A stretch of 64,000 nt of DNA from Croceibacterium_A sp044506885. GTDB taxonomy: Bacteria; Pseudomonadota; Alphaproteobacteria; Sphingomonadales; Sphingomonadaceae. Each line of letters opens with the position of its first letter. Position 1 is the stretch's first letter. The notes beneath the pieces are model-generated. The model saw only the letters and a list, made by a program, of their open reading frames with translations, had not been told where the DNA came from and did no database searches. The position numbers and the translations under genes were made by a program. The DNA is taken from positions 1-64,000 of the forward strand of contig JBIQKC010000009.1 in assembly GCA_044506885.1 (NCBI GenBank). The letters are read 5' to 3'. Shown one piece after another: positions 51,348 to 60,379 of the stretch.

Positions 51348-53570
51348 ATGCGGACAATCGGGCGGACAATCGGAAAGCTGTGGCTGGCTGCGGCGCTGGC
51401 GATTCCCGCGGCGCCGCTCGGCGCGCAAGACGGCGGCGATGCGCCGGTGCTCGCCGCCGAAACGGCGGGCGCGCCCGCGGAGCGCGCGGCCCGGATGCTG
51501 GAACAGATGACGCTGGATGAAAAGCTGACCCTGCTCAAAGGCTACTTCGCCACCGATTTTCCCGCCGGCAATTACAAGGCCCCGCCGGAGGCGCGCTACG
51601 GCTCGGCCGGCTATGTTCCCGGCATCCCCCGCCTCGGCATTCCCGCGCAGTGGCAGGCGGATGCGGGCATCGGCGTCGCCACGCAAGGCGGCGCGGAGGA
51701 GAAGCGCGGCCGCACCGCCCTCCCCTCCGGCCTCGCCCTCGCCGCCACGTGGGACCGCGAACTGGCCTTTGCCGGGGGCAGGATGATCGGCGCGGAAGCA
51801 CGCGCGGACGGCTTCAACGTCCTCCTCGGCGGCAGCGTCAACCTGATCCGCGAGCCGCGCGGCGGGCGCAATTTCGAATACGCGGGCGAAGACCCGTTGC
51901 TCGCGGGCGTCATCGTCGGGGCGCAGATCGCCGGGGTTCAGTCGAACCACATCGTCTCCACCGCCAAGCACTATGCCGCCAACGCGCAGGAAACCGATCG
52001 CGGGGCGAGCAACGCAGTGATCGAGGAAGGCGCGCTACGCATTTCCGACCTGCTGGCGTTCCAGATCGCGATCGAGCAGGGCAATCCCGGCTCGGTCATG
52101 TGCGCCTACAACCGCGTCAACGGCCCCTACGCCTGCGAGAACCCGTTCCTGCTGACCGAAGTGCTGCGCGACGAATGGGGCTGGCCCGGCTATGTCATGT
52201 CGGACTGGGGCGCGGCGCATTCCACCGCCGCATCGGCCAATGCCGGGCTGGATCAGGAATCGGGCTTCGGTCTCCAGCGCGCCGACTGGTACAACGCGGA
52301 CAAGCTGGAGGCAGCGCTCGCTTCGGGCGAGATCGCCCCGGAGCGCATCGACCTCATGGCCACTCGCGTGCTCCACGCGCTGTTCGAGCACGGTCTGGTC
52401 GACCACCCTGCCGTCCCGGACCAGCCGATCGACCACGCCGCCAACCACGCCGTCAGCCGCTCGGCCGCGGAGGCCGGCATCGTGCTGCTGAAGAACGACG
52501 GCGGCCTCCTCCCCCTCGCCGCCGGCGGCGCCCGCATCGCCGTGATCGGCGGCCATGCGGACAAGGGCGTGCTTTCGGGCGGCGGGTCCAGCCAGGTCTA
52601 TCCCGATGAAGGCAACGCCGTGCCGGGGCTGGAGCCGACCACCTGGCCCGGCCCGGTGGTCTATTACCCGTCGTCCCCGCTGGAGGAACTACGCAAGCTC
52701 CTCCCCGATGCGCGGATCGATTTCGCCAGCGGAGACGACCCGGCCGAAGCCGCCCGTCTCGCCGCGCAGGCGGACGTGGCCGTGGTCTTCGCCACCCAAT
52801 GGGCCAGCGAGAGCATCGACGTGGCGCTGTCGCTCGACGGACGGCAGGACGCGCTGATCGCAGCCGTGGCCGTCGCCAACCCGCGCACCGTCGCGGTGCT
52901 CGAAACCGGCGGCCCGGTGCTGATGCCGTGGGCGGACAAGACGTCTGCGATCCTCGCCGCCTGGTACCCCGGCCGCGCGGGCGGCGCGGCGATCGCCAAC
53001 GTGCTGACGGGCAGGGTGAACCCCTCGGGCCACCTGCCGGTCACCTTCCCCGCCTCGCTCGACCAGCTTCCCTTTCCCGGAGAGCCGCGCAGGGGCGAGA
53101 TCGTCTACCGCGAAGGCGCCGCCGTCGGCTACAAGTGGTTCGACCTCCAGGGGCATGACCCGCTGTTCCCGTTCGGCCACGGGCTGAGCTACACCACTTT
53201 CGCCTACGACCACCTCGTCGCCACGCGCGAGGGCGACGGGATCGTCGCCATGCTCGAAGTCACCAACACCGGCGATCGCGCGGGGGCGGACGTGGTCCAG
53301 CTCTACGTCGGCGGGCGCGGCTGGGAGGCTCCCCGCCGCCTCGGCGGCTTCGCCAGAGTGGAATTGCAGCCCGGCGAAACCAGACGCGTGGAAATCCACG
53401 TCGACCCGCGCCTCCTCGCCACCTGGTTCACCGCCCGCCCCGGCTGGACCCACCCGGCGGGTCTCTACGAGGTGAGCGCAGGCCATAGCGCGCGCGAGCT
53501 GACGGCCACCGTGACGGTGGAGCTGCCGCCGAGCTTCCTGCCGCCGGAGTGGCGGCCCACCGCGCAGTAG
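51348..53570 (+). CDS. Glycoside hydrolase family 3 beta-glucosidase, exported
   Basis: The 740-residue protein has a signal peptide (KLWLAAALAIPAAPLGAQ), a GH3 N-domain with VSTAKHYAANAQETDRGASN and the nucleophile in YVMSDWGAAHS (Asp near residue 286), a GH3 C-domain, and a fibronectin-like tail (LEVTNTGDRAGADVVQLYVG). GH3 enzymes release terminal glucose or other sugars from glycosides; the sugar specificity cannot be read here. It has GGGAGGGGG before the ATG and is divergent from the PhoX gene. A perfect bidirectional terminator follows. Confidence 0.93.
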   Translation: MRTIGRTIGKLWLAAALAIPAAPLGAQDGGDAPVLAAETAGAPAERAARMLEQMTLDEKLTLLKGYFATDFPAGNYKAPPEARYGSAGYVPGIPRLGIPAQWQADAGIGVATQGGAEEKRGRTALPSGLALAATWDRELAFAGGRMIGAEARADGFNVLLGGSVNLIREPRGGRNFEYAGEDPLLAGVIVGAQIAGVQSNHIVSTAKHYAANAQETDRGASNAVIEEGALRISDLLAFQIAIEQGNPGSVMCAYNRVNGPYACENPFLLTEVLRDEWGWPGYVMSDWGAAHSTAASANAGLDQESGFGLQRADWYNADKLEAALASGEIAPERIDLMATRVLHALFEHGLVDHPAVPDQPIDHAANHAVSRSAAEAGIVLLKNDGGLLPLAAGGARIAVIGGHADKGVLSGGGSSQVYPDEGNAVPGLEPTTWPGPVVYYPSSPLEELRKLLPDARIDFASGDDPAEAARLAAQADVAVVFATQWASESIDVALSLDGRQDALIAAVAVANPRTVAVLETGGPVLMPWADKTSAILAAWYPGRAGGAAIANVLTGRVNPSGHLPVTFPASLDQLPFPGEPRRGEIVYREGAAVGYKWFDLQGHDPLFPFGHGLSYTTFAYDHLVATREGDGIVAMLEVTNTGDRAGADVVQLYVGGRGWEAPRRLGGFARVELQPGETRRVEIHVDPRLLATWFTARPGWTHPAGLYEVSAGHSARELTATVTVELPPSFLPPEWRPTAQ

Positions 53571-53599
53571 GAGACTTCGCAGGCCTCGACGCGCAGACA

Positions 53600-53639
53600 G
53601 AAAAAGGGCCGCGAGGAACAATCCTCGCGGCCCTTTTTC
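53600..53639. terminator. Bidirectional terminator between the GH3 gene and pnp
   Basis: GAAAAAGGGCCGCGAGGA pairs perfectly with TCCTCGCGGCCCTTTTTC around a 4-base ACAA loop, an 18-bp perfect stem. The A-run on one side and T-run on the other let it terminate both convergent transcripts. Confidence 0.9.
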
Positions 53640-53656
53640 GTCAGGCTCGCCCTGCC

Positions 53657-55960
53657 TCAGTCGTCCTTGAGGAACGCCGGGATGTGGTCCGGGGCCGGGC
53701 CGCGATCGTCGTCGCGGCGGCCTTCGCTGCGCTCGCCACGGTCGCGGCGCGGGCCGCGATCGCGGTCGCCGCCGCGTCCGCCACGGTCGCCGTCCCTGCG
53801 CGGGCGACGGTCGACGCCACGGTCGCCGCGCGGCTCGCGCGGCTCACGCGGCGGGCGGGTGTCTTCCAGTTCCTCGCCGGTTTCCTGGTCGACCACGCGC
53901 ATCGACAGGCGGACCTTGCCGCGCTGGTCGATCTCGAGGACCTTGACCTTCACTTCCTGCCCTTCGGACACGACGTCGGTCGGCTTCTCCACGCGCTCGT
54001 TCTTCATTTCGCTGACGTGGACGAGGCCGTCCTTGCCGCCCATGAAGTTCACGAACGCGCCGAAATCGACGATGTTGACCACCTTGCCGGTGTAGATCTT
54101 GCCGACTTCGGCTTCCTCGACGATGCCTTCGATCCACTTGCGGGCGGCTTCGATCTGGCTGAGGTCGCTGGACGAGATCTTGATCACGCCCTCGTCATCG
54201 ATGTCCACCTTGGCGCCGGTTTCGGCCACGATCTCGCGGATCACCTTGCCGCCGGTGCCGATCACGTCGCGGATCTTCGACTTGTCGATCTGCATCGTCT
54301 CGATACGCGGGGCATGAGCGCTGAGTTCGGTGCGGGCGGAGCCCAGCGCCTTGGTCATTTCGCCCAGAATGTGCGCGCGGCCGGCCTTCGCCTGCTCCAG
54401 CGCCTGGCCCATGATCTCCTTGGTGATGCCGGCGATCTTGATGTCCATCTGGAGCGAGGTGATGCCCGCTTCGGTGCCCGCGACCTTGAAGTCCATGTCG
54501 CCGAGGTGATCCTCGTCGCCGAGAATGTCGCTGAGGACGGCGAAGTCCTTGCCCTCCAGGATCAGGCCCATGGCGATGCCCGAAACCGGGCGCGCGATCG
54601 GCACGCCGGCGTCCATCATCGCCAGACACCCGCCGCAGACCGTCGCCATCGAGGAGGAGCCGTTGCTCTCCGTGATGTCGCTGAGAATGCGGATGGTATA
54701 GGGGAAGTCTTCCTTGCTCGGCAGCATCGGACGCAGCGCGCGCCAAGCCAGCTTGCCGTGGCCGACCTCACGCCGCCCCGGCGCGCCGAAGCGGCCCACT
54801 TCGCCGACCGAATAGGGCGGGAAGTTGTAGTGCAGCATGAAGCTTTCGTACGACAGGCCGCCGAGGCCGTCGATCATCTGCTCGGACTCCTTGGTGCCGA
54901 GCGTGGTGGTGCAGATCGCCTGCGTCTCGCCCCGCGTGAACAGCGCCGATCCGTGGGTGCGCGGCAGGAAGCCGACCGTGGCCTCGATCGGGCGGACCTG
55001 ATCGAGCTTGCGGCCGTCAATGCGCGCGCCGTCCTTGAGGATCGCGGTGCGGACCACGTCCGCCTCGATCTTCTTGGTCAGCTTGATCGCGGTCATCACC
55101 GTCTGGCCGTCCTGGCCTTCGTAGTGCGCCTTGACCTTGTCGCGCGCGGCGTTGAGCGCATCGGAGCGGGCGGACTTGCTGGTGAGCTTGTAGGCGGCCG
55201 CGACATCGCTGCCGATCAGCTTCTTGATTTCGGCCTTCATCGCCGAATTGTCGGCGATGTCGAGTTCCCACGGGTCCTTGGCGGCCTGTTCGGCGAGGTC
55301 GACGATCGCCTTGACGACCTTCTTCGATTCCTCGTGCGCGAACATCACCGCGCCGAGCATCTCTTCCTCGGTCAGTTCCTTGGCTTCGGATTCGACCATC
55401 ATCACCGCGTCGTGCGTGGCCGCGACGACGAGGTCGAGACGGCCTTCGGCGACTTCGGCCATGCTCGGATTGAGCTGGTATTCGCCGTCCTTGAAGCCGA
55501 CACGCGCGGCGCCGATCGGGCCCATGAAGGGAACGCCCGAAATCGTCAGCGCGGCCGACGCGGCAACCATCGCCACGATGTCGGCCTCGGTCTCGCCATC
55601 ATAGGAAAGGACCTGCGCGATGACGTTGATTTCGTTATAGAACCCTTCCGGGAACAGCGGCCGGATCGGCCGGTCGATCAGGCGGCTGGTGAGCGTTTCC
55701 TTTTCGGTCGCCCCGCGCTCGCGCTTGAAGAAGCCGCCGGGGATGCGCCCGGCGGCGGAGAACTTTTCCTGGTAGTGGACGGTGAGCGGGAAGAAATCCT
55801 GCCCGTCCTTGACGCTCTTTGCGGCGGTAACGGCGCAGAGAACGACGGTTTCGCCGTAAGTGGCGAGGACCGCCCCGTCGGCCTGACGGGCAATGCGGCC
55901 GGTTTCCAGAGTGAGGGTCTTTCCGCCCCACTCCAGCGATACGGTTTTCGTGTCGAACAT
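53657..55960 (-). CDS. pnp: Polyribonucleotide nucleotidyltransferase (PNPase)
   Basis: The 767-residue protein has two RNase PH-like domains (early FFPLTVHYQEKFSAAGRIPG, later VGFLPRTHGSALFTRGETQA), a KH domain near residue 560 (IRDVIGTGGKVIREIVAETG) and an S1 domain near 621 (KIYTGKVVNIVDFGAFVNFM). A Gly/Arg/Asp-rich C-terminal tail of about 60 residues is unusual in length. PNPase degrades RNA 3' to 5' with phosphate and is part of the degradosome. It follows rpsO, separated by a hairpin terminator, as in many bacteria. Confidence 0.97.
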   Translation of the reverse strand: MFDTKTVSLEWGGKTLTLETGRIARQADGAVLATYGETVVLCAVTAAKSVKDGQDFFPLTVHYQEKFSAAGRIPGGFFKRERGATEKETLTSRLIDRPIRPLFPEGFYNEINVIAQVLSYDGETEADIVAMVAASAALTISGVPFMGPIGAARVGFKDGEYQLNPSMAEVAEGRLDLVVAATHDAVMMVESEAKELTEEEMLGAVMFAHEESKKVVKAIVDLAEQAAKDPWELDIADNSAMKAEIKKLIGSDVAAAYKLTSKSARSDALNAARDKVKAHYEGQDGQTVMTAIKLTKKIEADVVRTAILKDGARIDGRKLDQVRPIEATVGFLPRTHGSALFTRGETQAICTTTLGTKESEQMIDGLGGLSYESFMLHYNFPPYSVGEVGRFGAPGRREVGHGKLAWRALRPMLPSKEDFPYTIRILSDITESNGSSSMATVCGGCLAMMDAGVPIARPVSGIAMGLILEGKDFAVLSDILGDEDHLGDMDFKVAGTEAGITSLQMDIKIAGITKEIMGQALEQAKAGRAHILGEMTKALGSARTELSAHAPRIETMQIDKSKIRDVIGTGGKVIREIVAETGAKVDIDDEGVIKISSSDLSQIEAARKWIEGIVEEAEVGKIYTGKVVNIVDFGAFVNFMGGKDGLVHVSEMKNERVEKPTDVVSEGQEVKVKVLEIDQRGKVRLSMRVVDQETGEELEDTRPPREPREPRGDRGVDRRPRRDGDRGGRGGDRDRGPRRDRGERSEGRRDDDRGPAPDHIPAFLKDD

Positions 55961-56094
55961 GATGTTTCCTTCGTGAACCCGCAGCGCCGTATTGCGCGGC
56001 GGGGCCTCAATGCCGGGTATGCCGTCCCGGTCCGGTGCGGGGCCTTGTTCAGCCCCAGGCCCCTCCGCCGGATTGCGAAGGATGCCAAAAGCGA

Positions 56095-56120
56095 AAGGCG
56101 GCCCGCGATGGGGCCGCCTT
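56095..56120 (-). terminator. rpsO-pnp intergenic hairpin
   Basis: On the minus strand AAGGCGGCCC pairs with GGGCCGCCTT over a 6-base loop, followed by TCGCTTTT. It sits 11 bases after the rpsO stop. It may terminate part of the rpsO transcript and also act as the RNase target that autoregulates pnp in other species; the second role is inference. Confidence 0.75.
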
Positions 56121-56131
56121 CCATCAAACTC

Positions 56132-56401
56132 TTATTTCCGCAGACCCAGCTTCTGGATCAGGCTGTTGTAGCGCTCGACGTCCTTCTTCTTGAGGTAGGC
56201 GAGCAGACTGCGACGCTTGTTGACCATCATCAGCAGGCCGCGGCGCGAATGGTTGTCCTTGTGGTGGTCCTTGAAGTGTTCGGTCAGGTTGCGGATACGC
56301 TCGGTGAGGATCGCGACCTGCACTTCGGGGGAACCGGTATCGCCCTTGGACTGGGCGTTGTCCTTGATGATTTCCGTCTTCTTTTCGGCGGTAACCGACA
56401 T
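56132..56401 (-). CDS. rpsO: Ribosomal protein S15
   Basis: An 89-residue protein: SPEVQVAILTERIRNLTEHF, HKDNHSRRGLLMMVNKRRSL and LAYLKKKDVERYNSLIQKLG are exact S15 signatures. It binds 16S rRNA in the small subunit. It follows truB with 4 bases between them, so the two are co-transcribed. Confidence 0.98.
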   Translation of the reverse strand: MSVTAEKKTEIIKDNAQSKGDTGSPEVQVAILTERIRNLTEHFKDHHKDNHSRRGLLMMVNKRRSLLAYLKKKDVERYNSLIQKLGLRK

Positions 56402-56405
56402 TCTC

Positions 56406-57410
56406 TTACTCCGCGGTATCGGACAGGTTGAAGCCCCGGACGACTTTCGCCGCGCCGCCCGAAAGTTCGATCAGCGCCACGGGGACTGTGCCGGCCGTGG
56501 CGAGATAGAGCCCATCGGGATGGGGCATTCCGGAAAGGACCCGGCCCTGGCGGACCGCCCGCGCGCTTTCCGGATCGAGGGTCAGGGCCGGGATACCGTC
56601 CAGCCCCGCCTCCAGCGGCAGGAGGTGGTCTTCAAGGCGCGCGCCGTTACCGATTTCCTCCAGAATGTCCAGTGAAATCGCCCGGCTTTCCGTGAACGGA
56701 CCGGCCTTGATGCGCCTCAGATAGGCGACGTGGCCCACGGTTCCAAGGGCATGGGCGATGTCGCGCGCCAGGCTGCGGATATAGGTGCCCTTGCTGACTT
56801 CGGCGACGAGGGTGACGCTGTCGGCCAGTTCGAGCGGAGCGGCCGGATCGTAGGGGTCGGGACGGCCGGCGGTCGTGGCGAAGGCGGAATCGAGCGGAAC
56901 TGCACCGCCGCCGTTCAACGGCGCCAGCGAATGAATAGTCACCCGCCGGGTCTTCAGTTCTACCTCCTCCCCTGCCCGCGCGCGATCGTAGGCCCGGCGG
57001 CCGTCGACCTTGAGCGCGGAGTAGGCGGGCGGAACCTGGTCGATTTCCCCGGTGAAGTGTTCGCAGATCGCCGCCACCGCCGCGAGCGGGGGCCGGTGCG
57101 CGCTGGTGGCGACGACCGCGCCTTCGGCATCCAGCGTGTCGGTCTCCTCTCCGAAGGCAATGGTGAAGGCGTAGACCTTCCTCGCATCGAGCATTCGCCC
57201 GGCAAGCTTCGTCGCCTCCCCCAATGCGATCGGCAACACGCCTTCGGCCAGCGGATCGAGCGTGCCGCCATGGCCGGACTTGACCTTGCCGTAGCCCGCG
57301 TTGCGCAGGACGCGCCTGACCGCGGCGACCGCCTGCGTCGACCCGAGCCCGCGCGGCTTGTCGAGGATCAGCCAGCCGTGCGCGTCGCGCCGTGTCGTCG
57401 CTTCGGTCAT
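56406..57410 (-). CDS. truB: tRNA pseudouridine(55) synthase TruB
   Basis: The 334-residue protein has the catalytic motif GHGGTLDPLAEGVLPIALGE with Asp52 and PPAYSALKVDGRRAYDRARA. TruB makes pseudouridine 55 in the T-loop of tRNAs. Its C-terminal domain is standard. It overlaps the upstream DUF2239 gene by 4 bp and precedes rpsO, an order common in Proteobacteria. Confidence 0.96.
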   Translation of the reverse strand: MTEATTRRDAHGWLILDKPRGLGSTQAVAAVRRVLRNAGYGKVKSGHGGTLDPLAEGVLPIALGEATKLAGRMLDARKVYAFTIAFGEETDTLDAEGAVVATSAHRPPLAAVAAICEHFTGEIDQVPPAYSALKVDGRRAYDRARAGEEVELKTRRVTIHSLAPLNGGGAVPLDSAFATTAGRPDPYDPAAPLELADSVTLVAEVSKGTYIRSLARDIAHALGTVGHVAYLRRIKAGPFTESRAISLDILEEIGNGARLEDHLLPLEAGLDGIPALTLDPESARAVRQGRVLSGMPHPDGLYLATAGTVPVALIELSGGAAKVVRGFNLSDTAE

Positions 57411-57898
57411 TCGGGAAACGCCAGCTTCCTGCCGTGATCGCGGATGTCGCGCGGCCAGTCGTAGCTGAAATGATCGTAGCCGACCTTGTTTCCGGCATAG
57501 ATCTCGCGGACCGCATCCTCGAACTTCGGCAGATCGCCCGCCATGGCATGCAGGAAACGATAGGCGGCGTCACGACACTGCTCGACGCTGCGGGCGCGTT
57601 TGCCGGCCTCGTCCACCAGTCTGCGAAGAGTGGCCGACGCCCCGCCCCGCTGCGCGTTCAGCCAGTCCCAGTGTCGCGGCAGCAGCGTCACCTCGCGCGC
57701 CTTGACGCCAAGCGAAGGGCGCCCGCGCGGCCTGTCTTCCGCGCGCAGATCGAGATCGATCTGCCGCCCGCTGTCGTCGTCGAAGACAAGCAGATCGGAT
57801 GCGCGCTCAGGCCGATCGAGCCCGCGCAGTATCGGAATCACCTCGTCCACCGCGCCATTGGCGATGAGCGCGCCCTTGAGAAATGCAGTCACTGTCAT
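57407..57898 (-). CDS. DUF2239 family protein
   Basis: A 163-residue protein. RGRPSLGVKAREVTLLPRHW and DWLNAQRGGASATLRRLVDE are the core of DUF2239, with AYRFLHAMAGDLPKFEDAVR towards the end. The family is common in Alphaproteobacteria and its function is unknown; the arrangement of basic and helical segments recalls small nucleic-acid-binding regulators. It overlaps truB by 4 bp. Confidence 0.85.
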   Translation of the reverse strand: MTVTAFLKGALIANGAVDEVIPILRGLDRPERASDLLVFDDDSGRQIDLDLRAEDRPRGRPSLGVKAREVTLLPRHWDWLNAQRGGASATLRRLVDEAGKRARSVEQCRDAAYRFLHAMAGDLPKFEDAVREIYAGNKVGYDHFSYDWPRDIRDHGRKLAFPE

Positions 57899-57953
57899 GG
57901 GCGGGCGATTATCACCCGGACAAATTATGTCAAATATATCCGGGTAAAAATTT

Positions 57954-58634
57954 TCACACGCCGATCCATGAGACGATGGCCATGAACTGCGCCTCCACCC
58001 ACATGGCGGGCGGCAGCACGACCCGCTCGACAATGCCGAGCCCAGGGAACAGCCACGGGATAACGACGAGCAGCAACAGCAGCAGCGGAAAGCCGAACGG
58101 GCGCAGCCGATCGTAAGCCGCAGCGGCGCGTTCCGGCAGCAGGCCCTCGACGATATGCGAGCCGTCGAAGGGCGGAATCGGCAACATGTTGAACAGCGCC
58201 AGAAAGATGTTGATCATGATGAAGTATTGCAGCGCCACCGCGGCGAAACCGCCAAGCGCGCCGGGATCGGGCAAGCCGCGCATCATCAGGCCGAGCACAA
58301 CCGCGCCGATGGTGGCGAGAACGATGTTCATGCCCGGCCCGGCGGCCGCCACGGCCATCATGCCGAAGCGCGGATTGCGCAGGCGCTCCCTGATCACGGG
58401 CACGGGCTTGGCCCAACCAAACGCCGGCAGCCCCGCCAACAGCAATCCCCCCGGAACCAGCAAAGTGCCGACAGGGTCGACATGGCGGATGGGATTGAAA
58501 CTCAGCCGCCGCTGTTCCTGGGCCGTAGGGTCACCGAGAGCGAGCGCTGTCCAGCCATGGGCAACCTCGTGAAACACGATAGCGATGACGAGCGCGGGAA
58601 TCACCGCAAGCGCAATAAGCAGGGTTTCGTCCAT
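57954..58634 (-). CDS. Site-2 protease (M50) family membrane metalloprotease
   Basis: The 226-residue membrane protein has the zinc motif FHEVAHGWTA (His22, Glu23, His26) and the second zinc-ligand motif NMLPIPPFDGSHI. It has about six helices and no PDZ domain. Members of this short group are often annotated as site-2 protease family proteins; the substrate is unknown. It stands between DUF2239 and a small exported protein, inside the truB/rbfA/infB region. Confidence 0.9.
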   Translation of the reverse strand: MDETLLIALAVIPALVIAIVFHEVAHGWTALALGDPTAQEQRRLSFNPIRHVDPVGTLLVPGGLLLAGLPAFGWAKPVPVIRERLRNPRFGMMAVAAAGPGMNIVLATIGAVVLGLMMRGLPDPGALGGFAAVALQYFIMINIFLALFNMLPIPPFDGSHIVEGLLPERAAAAYDRLRPFGFPLLLLLLVVIPWLFPGLGIVERVVLPPAMWVEAQFMAIVSWIGV

Positions 58635-58673
58635 GCAGCGCTAGGTAGGTGCGCCGGGGCGGCGTGTCACCTG

Positions 58674-59060
58674 TCAGTCGAGAGTGACCGGACTGCGCGA
58701 ATTCACTTGCGGCGGCGCAGCCGAACGGCGGATGCTTTCGATCGAACAGTTCAGGCCTGTCCGCGGCTGGCTTACGCGCGTGAAGCGATCGATCCTGCCG
58801 CCGGGATTCCGGCTGTCGAACGACAGGGCATCGCTGGTCAGGCCGTTGTCCAGGCAGCCGTCGTTCAGTTCGATCCGGTACCAGCGGCCGGTCCGATGGC
58901 GGACGAAGATCACATCGCCCTTGCCGCGATGATATTCCCGGATACCGCCCGAAGGAATATCGGTTTCCCCGTCGGACACGCCCGGCAACGCCGCCGGAGC
59001 CGCCGCCGCGAGAGCGCCGGGCAGCAGGACCGCGATGGATGCGATTGCGAGGTTTCTCAT
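58674..59060 (-). CDS. Exported hypothetical protein (DUF6491-like)
   Basis: A 128-residue protein with a signal peptide (MRNLAIASIAVLLPGALAAA) and a small domain with GRWYRIELNDGCLDNGL and GLNCSIESI, the pattern of a Cys-linked beta-rich periplasmic domain. It may belong to DUF6491 but this is not certain. Its role is unknown. Confidence 0.65.
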   Translation of the reverse strand: MRNLAIASIAVLLPGALAAAAPAALPGVSDGETDIPSGGIREYHRGKGDVIFVRHRTGRWYRIELNDGCLDNGLTSDALSFDSRNPGGRIDRFTRVSQPRTGLNCSIESIRRSAAPPQVNSRSPVTLD

Positions 59061-59117
59061 AGAGCGGCTCCCAAGGTCAGGAGAACACCACGCGAGCGTT
59101 GAATTGGCGCTGAACCG

Positions 59118-59522
59118 TCAATCCTCGCCCAGTTCGCCGAGGTCGCGGGCGACGCGCGGGTCGTTGAGCAGCCGTTCGATGCGGTCGGCCTCGTCGAAGC
59201 TCTCGTCGGCGAGGAACTTGAGCTTCGGCGCGAACTTGAGGCCGAGCCGCTGGGCGACTTCGCGCTGGAGATAGGCGGTGTTCCGGCGCAGCGCGGCGAC
59301 GACTTCCTGTTCGTCGCCGCCGAGCAGCGGCTTGGCATAGACGCGCGCCTGGCGCAGATCGGGCGACATCCGTACTTCGGTGACCGACACCGTATGCGCG
59401 CTCAGCGTATCGTCGTGGACCTGCTGGCGGGCGAGGATTTCGCTGAGCACGTGGCGGATGCGTTCGCCGACCTTGAGCAGGCGGACCGACTGGTCGGCGG
59501 CGGAGTGGGGCTGACGGGACAT
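59118..59522 (-). CDS. rbfA: Ribosome-binding factor A
   Basis: The 134-residue protein has the RbfA KH-like core: LLKVGERIRHVLSEILARQQ, VSVTEVRMSPDLRQARVYAK and KFLADESFDEADRIERLLND. RbfA matures the 16S rRNA 5' end and is a cold-shock factor. The ATG at 59522 is favoured over a longer start that runs towards the next gene. It has 5 bases to the amidotransferase gene upstream. Confidence 0.95.
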   Translation of the reverse strand: MSRQPHSAADQSVRLLKVGERIRHVLSEILARQQVHDDTLSAHTVSVTEVRMSPDLRQARVYAKPLLGGDEQEVVAALRRNTAYLQREVAQRLGLKFAPKLKFLADESFDEADRIERLLNDPRVARDLGELGED

Positions 59523-59527
59523 GGCCC

Positions 59528-60232
59528 CTAGATGCGATCCCTGAGCCACAGTGCAAGCATCTCGCGCCCCGCTTCCGCCAGTGCGGCGCGGTAGCGCGCG
59601 CCGTCGGCCCTGATTTGCGCCACGTCGAAGCCCGCCTGCGCCAGCTCGGCGGCATGACCGACAAGCCAGTTTTCCAGCGTTCCGCAGTCGGTTTCGGCGT
59701 GGAATTGCAGGGCGAGCACGTTATCCCCGGCCGCGAACGCCTGATGCGGACATTGCGCGCTCGACGCCAGCAGCGTCGCCCCGGCGGGCAGGTCGAACTG
59801 GTCGCCGTGCCAGTGGAGCACCGGCTTGCCTTCGAGCAGCGCCAGCGCGGACTTGCGGCCCGCGTCCGTCAGTGCGAGCGGCGAGAAGCCGATCTCCCTG
59901 GAGCTCATCGGCCCCACCCGCGCGCCGAGCGCGGTGGCGACGAGCTGCGCGCCGAGGCACACGCCTAGCAGCGGCTTTCCGGCGGCGATCCGCCGTTCGA
60001 TCAGGCGTAGTTCGTCGGCGAGGAACGGATAGCGATCCTGCTGGTAAGCGCCGATCGGCCCGCCGAGGACGATCATCAAATCGCCGTCGAGCGGATCGAG
60101 CGCGCCGAGATCCGCCACCGGCGCATCGACATAGTCGACGGTATAGCCGTTGGCGGCGAACCACGGCCCCCAGACGCCGAGATCCTCGAACAGGACATGG
60201 CGGATGGCGACGACGCTAGGGTCAGGACCCAT
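59528..60232 (-). CDS. Class I glutamine amidotransferase
   Basis: The 234-residue protein has the nucleophile elbow LLGVCLGAQLVATALG (Cys92), LALQFHAETDCG (catalytic His) and LMIVLGGPIGAYQQDRYPFL. It looks like a stand-alone GMP-synthase-like amidotransferase with unknown acceptor. The first codons come from the terminal inverted repeat of the MITE-like element upstream: ATG at 60232 reads MGPDPSVV, and the GGPDP part matches the repeat. An in-frame GTG at 60241 is inside the element. The native start may have been lost and replaced. Confidence 0.88.
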   Translation of the reverse strand: MGPDPSVVAIRHVLFEDLGVWGPWFAANGYTVDYVDAPVADLGALDPLDGDLMIVLGGPIGAYQQDRYPFLADELRLIERRIAAGKPLLGVCLGAQLVATALGARVGPMSSREIGFSPLALTDAGRKSALALLEGKPVLHWHGDQFDLPAGATLLASSAQCPHQAFAAGDNVLALQFHAETDCGTLENWLVGHAAELAQAGFDVAQIRADGARYRAALAEAGREMLALWLRDRI

Positions 60233-60379
60233 TAAATGCACGCTCGAGGTTTGAAGCGATTTTGTCCGGGGCGAGGAGGCAGGGTACGGGAATATGTCGA
60301 TATTTCAAACCCTGCCGACGCTGCCCTGGGCAAAATCGGTCAAATCCCGCAGGGACGTCGAAATGGCTCCTGACCCTAG
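60216..60379. mobile_element. MITE-like element with 17-bp terminal inverted repeats
   Basis: The element is bounded by CTAGGGTCAGGACCCAT at the left (60216-60232) and the reverse complement of ATGGCTCCTGACCCTAG at the right (60363-60379), 16 of 17 matching. It is 164 bp, non-coding and partly palindromic inside (GGTTTGAAGCGATTTTGTCC and, further on, GGGCAAAATCGGTCAAATCC). TA at both ends fits an IS630/Tc1-type target. The left end supplies the start codon of the amidotransferase gene and the right end the stop codon of the DUF1697 gene. No transposase lies nearby. Confidence 0.75.

Noticed and set aside
53549..56431. A very long plus-strand open frame (960 codons) opposite pnp and rpsO
   Set aside because: It is antisense to the well-supported pnp and rpsO genes. 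Its protein is His/Asp/Arg-rich with no domain; long antisense frames are usual in GC-rich coding DNA.
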